Assembly: GCA_019352055.1 (NCBI GenBank)
Contig: JABBOB010000002.1
Location: forward strand, 1-64,000
DNA length: 64,000 bases
Reading direction: 5' to 3'
Source of the DNA: Acidobacteriota bacterium
GTDB taxonomy: Bacteria; Actinomycetota; Actinomycetes; Actinomycetales; Microbacteriaceae
Made by a program: the position numbers and the translations under genes. Shown piece by piece: positions 8,118 through 15,968 of this stretch. Numbering within the stretch: position 1 is the stretch's first letter; every line of letters starts with the position of its first letter. The notes beneath the pieces are model-generated. The model had not been told where the DNA came from, did not search any database, and saw nothing but the letters and a program-made list of their open reading frames with translations.

Positions 8118-9140
8118 ATGGCGGACGGTGGACCGGGCGCGCAGCGCCCTCGGCGTCCGCGGAACACCGCGGAGCTGCAGGAGCAGATCCGGTCGACCCG
8201 CGGTGACATCCGCGATCAGGTGCGGCACACGAGGGCGCAGTTCGACGAGGCGAACGCCCGGCTGACCGCCCGCACCGGCCGGAACCTCGTGGGTGCCGTC
8301 GGCCTCGGCGTGGTGCTCGGTGCGCTCGTCATCGTCAGCCTGGTGATCTGGAAGCCGCTCTTCGTGGTGCTGGCGATGGCGCTCGTCGGCTTCGGCACCT
8401 CGGAGCTGGCCGTCGCCGTGCGCACGGCCGGGATCCGGGTGCCCCGGGTCGGGACCGCGGTCGGCGGGGTGTTGGCGATCCCCGCGACCTACGTGTCGGT
8501 GCTGCCCGCTCCCGGTGCGCCGACCTCGCCGGCGCATCTCGCGGTGCCGCTCGTCCCGGGAGGATGGCTCGCCGCGATCGTCTTGGCCGTCGCGGTGGCC
8601 GTCGTCTGGCGGCTCGTGGAGCAGCTGCTCCAGCCGGTACCGCTCCGACGGCTCGGTCGCGACGTGCTCGTGACGACGTTCGTGCAGCTGTACGTCACCG
8701 GGCTCGCCAGCGCAGCCGTGGTGCTGCTCGCGCAGGAGGGCGGCCAGTGGTGGACCCTGTCCTTCGTGATCCTCGTCGTCTCGAGCGACGTCTTCGCCTA
8801 CGCGACCGGCCTGCGGTTCGGCAAGCACCCGATGGCGCCGCGGATCAGCCCGAAGAAGACGTGGGAGGGGCTGACCGGCGCCGCGGTCGCCACGATCGTG
8901 ATCGCGACCGTGCTGACGCCGTGGCTGCTGGACCGGCCGCTCTGGTTCGGTCCGCTCTTCGGCGTCATCATCCTCGCGACCGGCACTCTCGGCGATCTCG
9001 GCGAATCGATGATCAAACGCGACATCGGGGTCAAGGACATGTCCTCCTGGCTCCCGGGTCACGGGGGGATCCTCGACCGGCTCGATTCGATCCTTCCTTC
9101 CGCTTCCGCGGCGCTGCTGCTCTTCTTCGCGACCTCCTGA
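8118..9140 (+). CDS. cdsA: Phosphatidate cytidylyltransferase (CDP-DAG synthase)
   Basis: 340 residues from ATG 8118, 3 nt after frr. A charged cytosolic N-terminus (~60 residues, with RSTRGDIRDQVRHTRAQFDEANARLTART) precedes about eight hydrophobic segments. The CdsA signature is intact near the C-terminus: GESMIKRDIGVKDMSSWLPGHGGILDRLDSIL, preceded by SPKKTWEG. The enzyme makes CDP-diacylglycerol from phosphatidate and CTP at the membrane, feeding PG, cardiolipin and PI synthesis. frr-cdsA linkage is widespread. A DivIVA-domain gene follows after 7 bp. Confidence 0.96.
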   Translation: MADGGPGAQRPRRPRNTAELQEQIRSTRGDIRDQVRHTRAQFDEANARLTARTGRNLVGAVGLGVVLGALVIVSLVIWKPLFVVLAMALVGFGTSELAVAVRTAGIRVPRVGTAVGGVLAIPATYVSVLPAPGAPTSPAHLAVPLVPGGWLAAIVLAVAVAVVWRLVEQLLQPVPLRRLGRDVLVTTFVQLYVTGLASAAVVLLAQEGGQWWTLSFVILVVSSDVFAYATGLRFGKHPMAPRISPKKTWEGLTGAAVATIVIATVLTPWLLDRPLWFGPLFGVIILATGTLGDLGESMIKRDIGVKDMSSWLPGHGGILDRLDSILPSASAALLLFFATS

Positions 9141-9147
9141 GGGCATC

Positions 9148-9699
9148 ATGACGGCCATGCCGTCGACCTTCCCGCGCGAACGCAACCGCCGACTCGGCTA
9201 CGACCCGCAGGAGGTGGACCACTTCATCGCGGTCGCCCGCGCCGAGTTCAACCGCTCCGACGGGCAGCTGCGGGCGGCGCACATCCGGCAGACCGCCTTC
9301 ACGATGAAGCGGGGCGGGTACGCCACTCCGGCGGTCGACGCGGCGCTCGAACGACTCGAGGACGCCTTCGCGGTCCGTGAGCGCGACCTGGCGGTCCGCG
9401 GCGGCCAGGAGCGCGCGTACTACGCGGGCACCCGGCAGCTGGCGAAGGAGATCATCGGCCGGTTGGAGCGGCCGGACGGCGCGCGATTCGCGCGCGTCGG
9501 CTTCTCGCGCATCGGGTACTCCGTTGCGGAGGTCGACCGGTTCGCCCACGAGGCTCGCTCGTACTTCGAGGACGGCTCGCACGTGCCCGTCGAGCGGGTG
9601 CGGTCGATCGCGTTCCGACCCAAGCGCGGTGGCTACAGCGAGGCGCAGGTCGACCTCCTCATCGATGGGCTCGTCGAGACGATGCTCTCCGTCCGATGA
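9148..9699 (+). CDS. Small DivIVA-domain protein with two tandem repeats
   Basis: 183 residues. Two copies of a DivIVA-type module are visible: LGYDPQEVDHFIAVAR...AFTMKRGGYATPAVDAALERLEDAF (residues ~11-75) and IGYSVAEVDRFAHEAR...AFRPKRGGYSEAQVDLLIDGLVETM (~118-180), each with the G-Y-x3-EVD and F-x2-KRGGY signatures. DivIVA-family proteins sense curved membrane or organise polar growth in Actinobacteria; this one lacks the long coiled coil. It is 7 bp downstream of cdsA and likely cotranscribed, linking it to membrane synthesis by context only. Function of this short architecture is not known to me. Confidence 0.8.
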   Translation: MTAMPSTFPRERNRRLGYDPQEVDHFIAVARAEFNRSDGQLRAAHIRQTAFTMKRGGYATPAVDAALERLEDAFAVRERDLAVRGGQERAYYAGTRQLAKEIIGRLERPDGARFARVGFSRIGYSVAEVDRFAHEARSYFEDGSHVPVERVRSIAFRPKRGGYSEAQVDLLIDGLVETMLSVR

Positions 9700-9740
9700 C
9701 GCGACGGAAGCGCTCCGTGAGCCCGGTTCGGGCTCTCGGG

Positions 9741-9746
9741 TAGGGT
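9741..9746 (+). promoter_or_regulatory. -10 box (TAGGGT) upstream of GTG 9756
   Basis: TAGGGT sits 9 bp before GTG 9756, with no Shine-Dalgarno sequence between; a leaderless or nearly leaderless transcript is likely. Confidence 0.45.
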
Positions 9747-9755
9747 TACCGGATC

Positions 9756-10457
9756 GTGATCACCCAGATGAACGACGCCCAGGCGACGGCACCGGTGCCG
9801 CTGCCGGTGCGTCGCCGCACCCGGGGCCGCTTCGTGCTGAGCGTCTTCGCCATCCTCGCGACCGTCGGCATCGCCCTCGTCAGCACCATCGACCCGTACG
9901 CGGGAGCGACCGCAGCACCCTTCTACGAGCAGCCCGTCATGGTGAAGGCGTCCGGCGTGCAGCGCTACAAGATCGCCGGCGGCTACGTGCTCGTCGACGT
10001 CCGCCGCGACGCGTTCAAGGTCGTCGGCGCGCCCGTGGTGGTGGCCCCCGTCGCACCCGCGGCGAACTCGTCGTCGGCGTCCGCAGGCGGCGGCTCGCGG
10101 AGCGCGGCCGCGAGCAGCAGCAGCGCGAGCGGCGGCGGCGCGAGTTACACGACGCCGATCGGTGTCGCGCAGACCTATGCTGCGCGGGCGGTGGCCGCCC
10201 GCGGCTGGGCGCCGAGCGAGTTCAGCTGCCTCGTGAGCCTCTGGACCCGCGAGTCGGGCTGGAGCACGCACGCGTCGAACGCGAGCGGTGCGTACGGCAT
10301 CCCGCAGGCGCTCCCCGGCAGCAAGATGGCGGCCGCCGGTTCCGACTGGCAGAACGACTACCAGACGCAGATCGACTGGGGACTCGGCTACATCTCGGCG
10401 TCGTACGGCAGCCCGTGCGGCGCCTGGGCGCACTCGAACGCGTTCAACTGGTACTGA
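9756..10457 (+). CDS. Secreted lytic transglycosylase-like protein
   Basis: 233 residues from GTG 9756 (ATG 9768 is possible). A basic N-terminus (RRRTRGRF) is followed by a transmembrane/signal segment (VLSVFAILATVGIALVSTI, residues ~28-48), a Ser/Gly/Ala-rich linker (SSSASAGGGSRSAAASSSSASGGGAS) and a C-terminal domain with AARGWAPSEFSCLVSLWTRESGW, ASGAYGIPQALPGSKMA and the end SPCGAWAHSNAFNWY. This matches the soluble-lytic-transglycosylase-like domain of many actinobacterial wall proteins, with the Glu of TRES as probable catalytic acid. Likely outside the membrane, cutting glycan strands. Confidence 0.82.
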   Translation: MITQMNDAQATAPVPLPVRRRTRGRFVLSVFAILATVGIALVSTIDPYAGATAAPFYEQPVMVKASGVQRYKIAGGYVLVDVRRDAFKVVGAPVVVAPVAPAANSSSASAGGGSRSAAASSSSASGGGASYTTPIGVAQTYAARAVAARGWAPSEFSCLVSLWTRESGWSTHASNASGAYGIPQALPGSKMAAAGSDWQNDYQTQIDWGLGYISASYGSPCGAWAHSNAFNWY

Positions 10458-10464
10458 TCCTGCC

Positions 10465-10740
10465 GTGCCTCGTCGCAACCGCATCAAAGGGGACGACGGA
10501 CCGCCACCGCTGCGGATCGGTGCCGGCCCGCGCGTGGAGCAGCGCGGCGGCCGCGGGTGGCACGTGCAGCCGATCTCCGCAGCGCAGGCGCTGAAGCCCT
10601 ACCGCTGCCCGGGCTGCGGCGGAGTCGTGGAGGAGGGAGTGGCCCACGTCGTCGTGTGGCGTGCCGACGGCGTCCTCGGCGACCAGGCCGATCTCGAGGC
10701 GCGCCGCCACTGGCATGCGCACTGCTGGCGTGCCGCGTGA
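10465..10740 (+). CDS. Conserved actinobacterial zinc-ribbon-like protein
   Basis: 91 residues from GTG 10465, 7 bp after the preceding gene. The basic start MPRRNRIKGDDG and C-terminal YRCPGCGGVVEEGVAHVVVW...RRHWHAHCW form a CxxC...HxHC-type metal site. Homologous small proteins are often labelled 'ATP/GTP-binding protein' in actinobacterial genomes, but no nucleotide-binding motif is visible, so I do not adopt that. Function unknown. The stop overlaps the GTG of the downstream hydrolase (GTGA), so they are coupled. The longer track ORF (10288) overlaps the preceding gene in another frame. Confidence 0.78.
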   Translation: MPRRNRIKGDDGPPPLRIGAGPRVEQRGGRGWHVQPISAAQALKPYRCPGCGGVVEEGVAHVVVWRADGVLGDQADLEARRHWHAHCWRAA

Positions 10741-11525
10741 CCGACGGATCCATCGAGCTCCGCGGAGCGACCGAGCTCCTCGCGGACCGGGAGGACGTCG
10801 CGTTCGACACGGCGGACGGGCTGACGCTCGTCGGCGAGCTCGCGACGCCGAAGGACCGGGCCCCCGTCGCGACGCTCGTGTGCCTCCATCCGCTGCCCAC
10901 GCACGGCGGCTTCATGGACTCCCACGTGCTGCGGAAGGCGGCCGCCCGACTGCCCGCGCTCGCGGACCTCGCGGTGCTGCGCTTCAACACCCGAGGCACC
11001 TCGAGCGCGCGAGGTACGAGCGAGGGGGAGTACGACGGCGGCGTCGCCGAGCGGTACGACGTCGCGGCGGCGGTCGCCCTGGTCGCGGAGCGCGCGCTGC
11101 CCCGCCCATGGCTGCTTGGCTGGTCGTTCGGCACAGAGCTGGCGCTGAAGTACGGGCTCGACCACCCGGTCGAGGGTGCGATCCTGCTCTCGCCTCCACT
11201 CCATCGCACGTCGGAGGCGGAGCTCGTGCGCTGGTGCCGCAGCGGCAGGCGCCTGGTGGCGGTGATCCCCGAGCTCGACGACTACCTCCGTCCGGCGGAG
11301 GCGCGCCAGCGGTTCGCCGTCGTGCCGGAGGCCGAGGTCATCGCGGTCGACGGCGCCAAGCACCTGTGGGTGGGGGAGCCGCAGGTCCGGCGCGTGCTGG
11401 ACGAGATCGTCCGCGTGGTGAACCCGTCGAGGTCCCCGCTCCCGACCCGGGTCCCTGACGCCCTCGTCGAGCACCGGGACGGTGCTACGCCTCCGCCTGC
11501 CTCGGGACCACCACCTGGTCGATGA
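10737..11525 (+). CDS. Alpha/beta hydrolase
   Basis: 262 residues from GTG 10737, overlapping the previous stop. The fold is an alpha/beta hydrolase: oxyanion segment LVCLHPLPTHGG near residue 50, FNTRGTSSARG, nucleophile elbow GWSFGTEL near residue 130 and a C-terminal His in VDGAKHLWVG. Similar proteins are annotated as dienelactone-hydrolase-like, but the substrate is unknown. The last ~13 codons overlap the convergent AI-2E transporter gene by 41 bp; the Pro-rich tail (ATPPPASGPPPGR) there may be non-functional read-through. Confidence 0.83.
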   Translation: MTDGSIELRGATELLADREDVAFDTADGLTLVGELATPKDRAPVATLVCLHPLPTHGGFMDSHVLRKAAARLPALADLAVLRFNTRGTSSARGTSEGEYDGGVAERYDVAAAVALVAERALPRPWLLGWSFGTELALKYGLDHPVEGAILLSPPLHRTSEAELVRWCRSGRRLVAVIPELDDYLRPAEARQRFAVVPEAEVIAVDGAKHLWVGEPQVRRVLDEIVRVVNPSRSPLPTRVPDALVEHRDGATPPPASGPPPGR

Positions 11526-12561
11526 TGAGCAGCACGGCCGCCGCGACCGGGATCGCGATCAGCGCGCCGAGGATGCCGAGCAGGGTCCCACCCACGAGCG
11601 CCGCGATGACGACGATCACGCCAGGCACCCTCACCGCCCGGTTCATGATGTTCGGGCTCAGCACGTACGCCTCGACCTGCATGTAGACGACGTAGTAGAT
11701 CGCGACCCAGAGCCACACCGGCAGCCCCGACGACGGCCACATCGGGTCGCTCTGCGAGAGCACGAGCACGACCTGACCGGCGACGATCAGCACCGCCGCG
11801 GAGACCGTGCCGACCAGGGGGATCAGGCTGCCGAGGAAGGCGATGAAGGCGAAGACGGCCGGCAGCTTCGCCCCGACGATGCTGAGGAACACGAAGCTCA
11901 GCACGCCGTTCACGAGCGCGAGCCCGATCTGACCGATGACGTATCGGCCGACCGATGCGAAGATCTGCTCCGCGATCGCCGCGAACCGCGCGCGTCGCGT
12001 CATCGGCACCATCCGGTACAGCGCGCCCTTGAACTCGTTCATCGACGCGGTGAAGTACAGGGTCAGGATGACGACGATCACCGTGCCGCCGAGTCCGCCG
12101 ACGATCCCCACGCCGACCGAGAGCACCCCTCCCGTGATCGTGCCCACGTTCGACTGGAGGTAGGCGACGGCCTGGTCGATGAGCGCCTGCACCTTGATCG
12201 ACGGCACGGTGGCCTGCACCTGCTTCACGAAGTCGTTCCAGCCCTGGTACTGGCTCGCGAAGTCGGCGATGCCGTTCACGAGGCTCGCGACCTGGCCCAC
12301 GATGACCGGGACGACCAGGAACGCGATGGCGACGACGACGCCCACCACGACGACCACCGCGATCAGCATCGCGAGCCATCGCGGCAGCCGGAGCCGCTGC
12401 AGCTGGTTCACGAGCGGATCGAGGCCGAGCGCGAGGAACGCGGCGGCGACCACGTAGGTGAGGATGGTCGCGAGCTGCACGGTCGCGGCGCCGATGGCGA
12501 GCGCGAGCAGCACCCCGAGCGTGCCGATGAGCCCCGTCCGGAACGGGTTCTGCAGCTTCAC
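11485..12561 (-). CDS. AI-2E family transporter
   Basis: 358 residues from GTG 12561. About eight hydrophobic segments: two near the N-terminus (GLIGTLGVLLALAIGAATV, LTYVVAAAFLALGL), one at ~60-85, a soluble loop (~90-150), then a C-terminal set including FIAFLGSLIPLVGTVSAAVLIV, which carries the P-x-x-G motif typical of the AI-2E/PerM family. Members export small solutes or act as Na+/H+ antiporters; AI-2 transport is proven for few. The gene lies 11 bp downstream of the coiled-coil DivIVA gene and is probably cotranscribed with it. Confidence 0.88.
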   Translation of the reverse strand: MKLQNPFRTGLIGTLGVLLALAIGAATVQLATILTYVVAAAFLALGLDPLVNQLQRLRLPRWLAMLIAVVVVVGVVVAIAFLVVPVIVGQVASLVNGIADFASQYQGWNDFVKQVQATVPSIKVQALIDQAVAYLQSNVGTITGGVLSVGVGIVGGLGGTVIVVILTLYFTASMNEFKGALYRMVPMTRRARFAAIAEQIFASVGRYVIGQIGLALVNGVLSFVFLSIVGAKLPAVFAFIAFLGSLIPLVGTVSAAVLIVAGQVVLVLSQSDPMWPSSGLPVWLWVAIYYVVYMQVEAYVLSPNIMNRAVRVPGVIVVIAALVGGTLLGILGALIAIPVAAAVLLIIDQVVVPRQAEA

Positions 12562-12572
12562 GTGGGGCCGGG

Positions 12573-13994
12573 TCAGGACTCGGCGTCGACCGGCTGCGCC
12601 GTCGTCAACGCGCCACGGAGCGACTCGAAGTAATGGGCGATGCCGTCGCGCTCGTCCCGCAGCTCGGCGAGTCGGTCCTCGGCGTCACGGACGAGCTGCG
12701 AGGAGCGCTGCTCGGCCTCGGTGACGATCGCGTGCGCCGCGTCCCGCGCGGTCGCAACGAGGTCGGCGGCCTCGGCCTGAGCGGCGTCGCGCGAGCGGCG
12801 GCCGTCGACCTCGATCTGCATCTGCAGGGCGTCCGCCTCGAGCCTCTTGTCGGCCGAGCGGCGCACCGCGTCGGCGAGCTGGGCGTTCGCGTCGTCGAGG
12901 TAGCGCTGGGTGGATGCCACAGCGGCCTGGTGCCGGGCGAGGTAGTCGGTCTCGGCCTCGTCCCGTCGCGCCGTCAGCTCGACGTCGAGGTCCAGGCGGG
13001 CCTGCTCGATCTCCTGCTCGGTCGCGTCCCTGAGCTCGGCGAGCTCCGCAGCGAGCGAATTGCGGGTCGCCTCGTACTCGCCCTGCTGCTGGCGACGGAG
13101 CGCGTCCAGCTCGTCGAGCAGCTCGGCGCGCGCGACCTCGGCCTCGCGAGCGAACGCGAGGCGGGTCGTCTCCGCCTCGCGGGCGAGGTCGGTCCTGGCG
13201 AGCTCGGCCTTGCGGGCCAGGTCGGCGTGCGTGCGCTCGACCTCGAGCCGGACCTCGGCGCGGAGCCGTTCGATCTCGGCCTCGGCCTCGGCGCGGGTCG
13301 CCGCCAGCTCGCGGTCCAGCTCTGCTCGCGCGAACTCGGTCTCCCGGGCGAGGCGCAGGGCGTCCTCCTTCGCGGCAGCCGTCTCACGCTCCACGACGAC
13401 GCGGAGCTCGGCGGCCTCGCGGTCGGCAGCGGCGCGGACCGCGGCCGCTTCGCGCTTCGACGTGCCGCGCAGCTCGGCCGCCTCCGTCGCGACCGCCCCG
13501 CGGATCGCCGCCGCCTCGCGGGTCGCGTCCTGCACGGTCGCCTCCGCATGCAGCTCGGCCCGTTCGACCAGCTGATCCGCTTCGGCCCTGGCGGAGGCGA
13601 GCATCGCCTCCGACTGCTGCTTCGCGTCGCCCATCAGGCGCTCGGCGAGCTCGGCGGCCTCGATGCGGAGGCGGTCGACCTCGGCCTGGGTGGAGGAGCG
13701 GAGCCGCTCGGAGTCGATGTCGGCCTGCGAGATGACCCGCGTGGACTGCTCCTCCGCGAGCCGGAGGAGGCTCTCGAGCCGGTGACCGAGGCCCGAGTAG
13801 GTCGGGCTGCCGACCTCCTCGAGCTCGCCGTCGAGCTCGTCGACACGCTGCCCGAGCCGCTTCACCTCGCGCTGGGCCTCACCGAGCGCGGTGTTCGCCT
13901 TGATCAGCTCGCGCCGCAGCTCCTGCATCGCCCGATCGACCTCGTCGCGGTTGTAGCCGCGCATCGCCGTGGTGAAGCCGGACTCGTCGGACAC
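12573..13994 (-). CDS. Long coiled-coil DivIVA-domain protein
   Basis: 473 residues from GTG 13994, preceded by GAGGAG. The N-terminus FTTAMRGYNRDEVDRAMQEL is a DivIVA membrane-targeting motif. Residues ~25-60 continue as coiled coil, a short Gly/Pro break (EEVGSPTYSGLGHRLESLLRLAEEQSTRVI) follows as in Wag31/DivIVA, then ~400 residues of Ala/Glu/Arg heptads. The length resembles Scy/FilP-type cytoskeletal scaffold proteins rather than short Wag31. Likely a polar or septal scaffold. The track ORF starting at 14831 is too long. A separate short DivIVA paralogue is at 9148-9699. Confidence 0.85.
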   Translation of the reverse strand: MSDESGFTTAMRGYNRDEVDRAMQELRRELIKANTALGEAQREVKRLGQRVDELDGELEEVGSPTYSGLGHRLESLLRLAEEQSTRVISQADIDSERLRSSTQAEVDRLRIEAAELAERLMGDAKQQSEAMLASARAEADQLVERAELHAEATVQDATREAAAIRGAVATEAAELRGTSKREAAAVRAAADREAAELRVVVERETAAAKEDALRLARETEFARAELDRELAATRAEAEAEIERLRAEVRLEVERTHADLARKAELARTDLAREAETTRLAFAREAEVARAELLDELDALRRQQQGEYEATRNSLAAELAELRDATEQEIEQARLDLDVELTARRDEAETDYLARHQAAVASTQRYLDDANAQLADAVRRSADKRLEADALQMQIEVDGRRSRDAAQAEAADLVATARDAAHAIVTEAEQRSSQLVRDAEDRLAELRDERDGIAHYFESLRGALTTAQPVDAES

Positions 13995-14117
13995 GTGTCG
14001 CTCCTCGTCAGCAGGAAGGTTTCGCCGTCGCGCCAGTGCACCGTGCGACGCGTCGAGTGTAGGTGCGGCATCTCCGCCGCGCCCGCCGACATGCGACGCC
14101 CGCGTGGTGCTGCCGGT

Positions 14118-14123
14118 TATGCT
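14118..14123 (+). promoter_or_regulatory. Putative -10 box (TATGCT) for the 14235 gene
   Basis: TATGCT is the best -10 match in the 240-bp divergent gap; the leader would be about 105 nt and includes AGGAGA before GTG 14235. Confidence 0.45.
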
Positions 14124-14158
14124 GACCCGCGTTTTTGGGCCAGGCGTCGCGGGAGCGC

Positions 14159-14189
14159 GGCCTGAGCAACGGCAGGCCCTTCTCGGGCC
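14159..14189 (+). other. Two mutually exclusive small hairpins in a 5' leader
   Basis: GGCCTG (14159) can pair with CAGGCC (14173-14178), while the overlapping GGCCC (14175-14179) can pair with GGGCC (14185-14189). Both cannot form together, as in an attenuator. The stems are short and GC-rich, so chance is a real possibility. Confidence 0.25.
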
Positions 14190-14234
14190 GCCGGCACCCG
14201 CTTCACCGATCCCGCCGGGACGAGAGGAGACGGT

Positions 14235-15968
14235 GTGCGCTTCGCGATCGCGTTGGTGACGCTGCTCATCGCCGGTGTGCTCGTCGCCACCGGCGTCGCG
14301 CAGAGGACGATCCTCAAGCCGGTCGATCACGTGACGATCAGCTCGGATGCGCCCTCCGGCGTCCACTACATGGTGGTGCCGTCCGCGGTCCTGCAGGCGC
14401 ACCAGGGCCAGCAGCGGGTGCGCCTGACGGGCAGCAGCACCGTGTTCGCCGCGTACGGCCGCGCGAGCGACGTGACGGCCTGGCTGTCGGGCCAGCGCTA
14501 CGCCGCTCTGCGCGTCGATGGGGCCGGCGCGATGCAGAAGCCGGCCGTGCAGACGGCTCCCGTGGTCGCGGGGCTCACGGGCGGGACCCCCGATCCGAAC
14601 GGGGCCGACGTCTGGGTCGCGCAGCGCCGTGCGCAGGGCTCGATGGACTGGTCCGTGGACCTCCCGTCGAACATGTCGATGATCGTCGCGTCGACCGGGG
14701 CTGCCGCGGCGCCGTCCGTCAGCGTGACGTGGCCCGTCCGGACCGCGACGCCGCTCGCGGTCCCGTTCATCGTCGCGGGCGGCGCGCTCGCCGTCGTCGG
14801 CCTCCTGCTCTACCTCTGGGCGCTCATCCACGTCCGGCGGCAGCGCGGCCCCCGTCGCAAGGCGCCGCCGAAGACGCCGAAGCGACCGCAGCCGCCGAAG
14901 TACCGGCCCCAGCGTCCCGCTTCCGCGGCCCCGGCGCCCGGTCGCGGCCGGCGCAGCGTGCGCAACCGCACCGCGCTCGGCGTCTCCGGGATCGCCGCGG
15001 TGCTGTTCGGCGTGCTGCTCGTCCCCGTGTCGACGTCAGCGACGGCCGCGGTCACCAGGACCGGCGGCGCGTCGCTCACCGAGGGGCAGGCGACCCGCAT
15101 CGTGTCGGCCGCCGCCGCGGTCGCCGCGGCGGCGGACAAGAAGCTCGACGCGACGGCGCTCGCGGTCCGGTTCGACGGTCCGGCGCTCGACCTGCGGACC
15201 GCCTACTACACCGTGAAGGCCAAGGACAAGAAGGCCGCGTCCCCCGCCACCATCCCGACCACGGGTGCCGTGTTCAAGCTGCTCGAGCCGGAAGCGACGC
15301 TGGCCTGGCCACGGACCCTCTTCGCCACCGTCGCGCAGGGCGACTCCAAGACCATCGCGCCGATCGCGGTCGCGCTGATCCAGAACGACCCGCGCTCCGA
15401 CTACAAGGTCGAATACGCGATGCGGCTGATCAAGAGCGCCACCCCGCTCAACCTCCCGTCGGCCCTCGACGGCGCCAGGCGCCTGGATGCGGGTACCGCG
15501 CTGCTGGAGGTCGCGCCCGGGCAGCTCGCCGCCGCGTACGGTTCGCTGCTGCTCAGCAGCTCCAGCTCGAGCGCGAACGACTTCCAGACGGCAGGCGATC
15601 CGCTGCTGAAGGCCGTCGGGCAGTCGGCGAAGCAGTCGATCGCCAAGAAGCTCGGCAGCACCGCGAGCATCAGCTTCAAGGACCTCACAGCCGACCCGGG
15701 TGCGGTCATCGCGATGTCCACCGCGGACTCCGGTGCGCTCGTGGCCGTCCGGCTCGACGAGCAGTGGACCGTCAAGCCGACCAAGAGCGGGGTCACCGTG
15801 AAGCCCAGCGGGGGCACGCAGATCCTGTCGAAGACGTCGGCGACGTCGAAGGGCATCGTCTCGGTGTACGGCTACCAGCTGCTCTTCGCGGTGCCGTCCG
15901 CCGGTTCCAAGGAGCCCATCGTCCTGCTCGGCTACGATCAGGGGCTGGTTTCCGCGAAGGAGTCGTGA
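14235..15968 (+). CDS. Uncharacterised multi-segment membrane protein
   Basis: 577 residues from GTG 14235, 4 nt after AGGAGA. Layout: N-terminal membrane segment (FAIALVTLLIAGVLVATGV), an outside domain of ~150 residues, a second membrane segment (PFIVAGGALAVVGLLLYLWALI, ~175-197), a basic Pro-rich cytosolic linker (RRQRGPRRKAPPKTPKRPQ), a third segment (VSGIAAVLFGVLLVPVSTSATA, ~252-274) and a C-terminal outside domain of ~300 residues. I do not recognise the domain; homologues in Microbacteriaceae are sometimes labelled glycosyltransferase, but no GT motif is visible. Its stop overlaps the start of the YbbN-like gene, suggesting a joint envelope function. Confidence 0.8.
   Translation: MRFAIALVTLLIAGVLVATGVAQRTILKPVDHVTISSDAPSGVHYMVVPSAVLQAHQGQQRVRLTGSSTVFAAYGRASDVTAWLSGQRYAALRVDGAGAMQKPAVQTAPVVAGLTGGTPDPNGADVWVAQRRAQGSMDWSVDLPSNMSMIVASTGAAAAPSVSVTWPVRTATPLAVPFIVAGGALAVVGLLLYLWALIHVRRQRGPRRKAPPKTPKRPQPPKYRPQRPASAAPAPGRGRRSVRNRTALGVSGIAAVLFGVLLVPVSTSATAAVTRTGGASLTEGQATRIVSAAAAVAAAADKKLDATALAVRFDGPALDLRTAYYTVKAKDKKAASPATIPTTGAVFKLLEPEATLAWPRTLFATVAQGDSKTIAPIAVALIQNDPRSDYKVEYAMRLIKSATPLNLPSALDGARRLDAGTALLEVAPGQLAAAYGSLLLSSSSSSANDFQTAGDPLLKAVGQSAKQSIAKKLGSTASISFKDLTADPGAVIAMSTADSGALVAVRLDEQWTVKPTKSGVTVKPSGGTQILSKTSATSKGIVSVYGYQLLFAVPSAGSKEPIVLLGYDQGLVSAKES

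Noticed and set aside
10465-10740. ATP/GTP-binding protein label for the small zinc-ribbon-like protein
   Set aside because: No Walker A or GTPase motif is present; only the CxxC and HxHC metal-binding pattern is visible.
14010-14017. Third copy of the AGCAGGAA repeat near the DivIVA gene start
   Set aside because: Only a single octamer is present, without the other four at the expected spacings.
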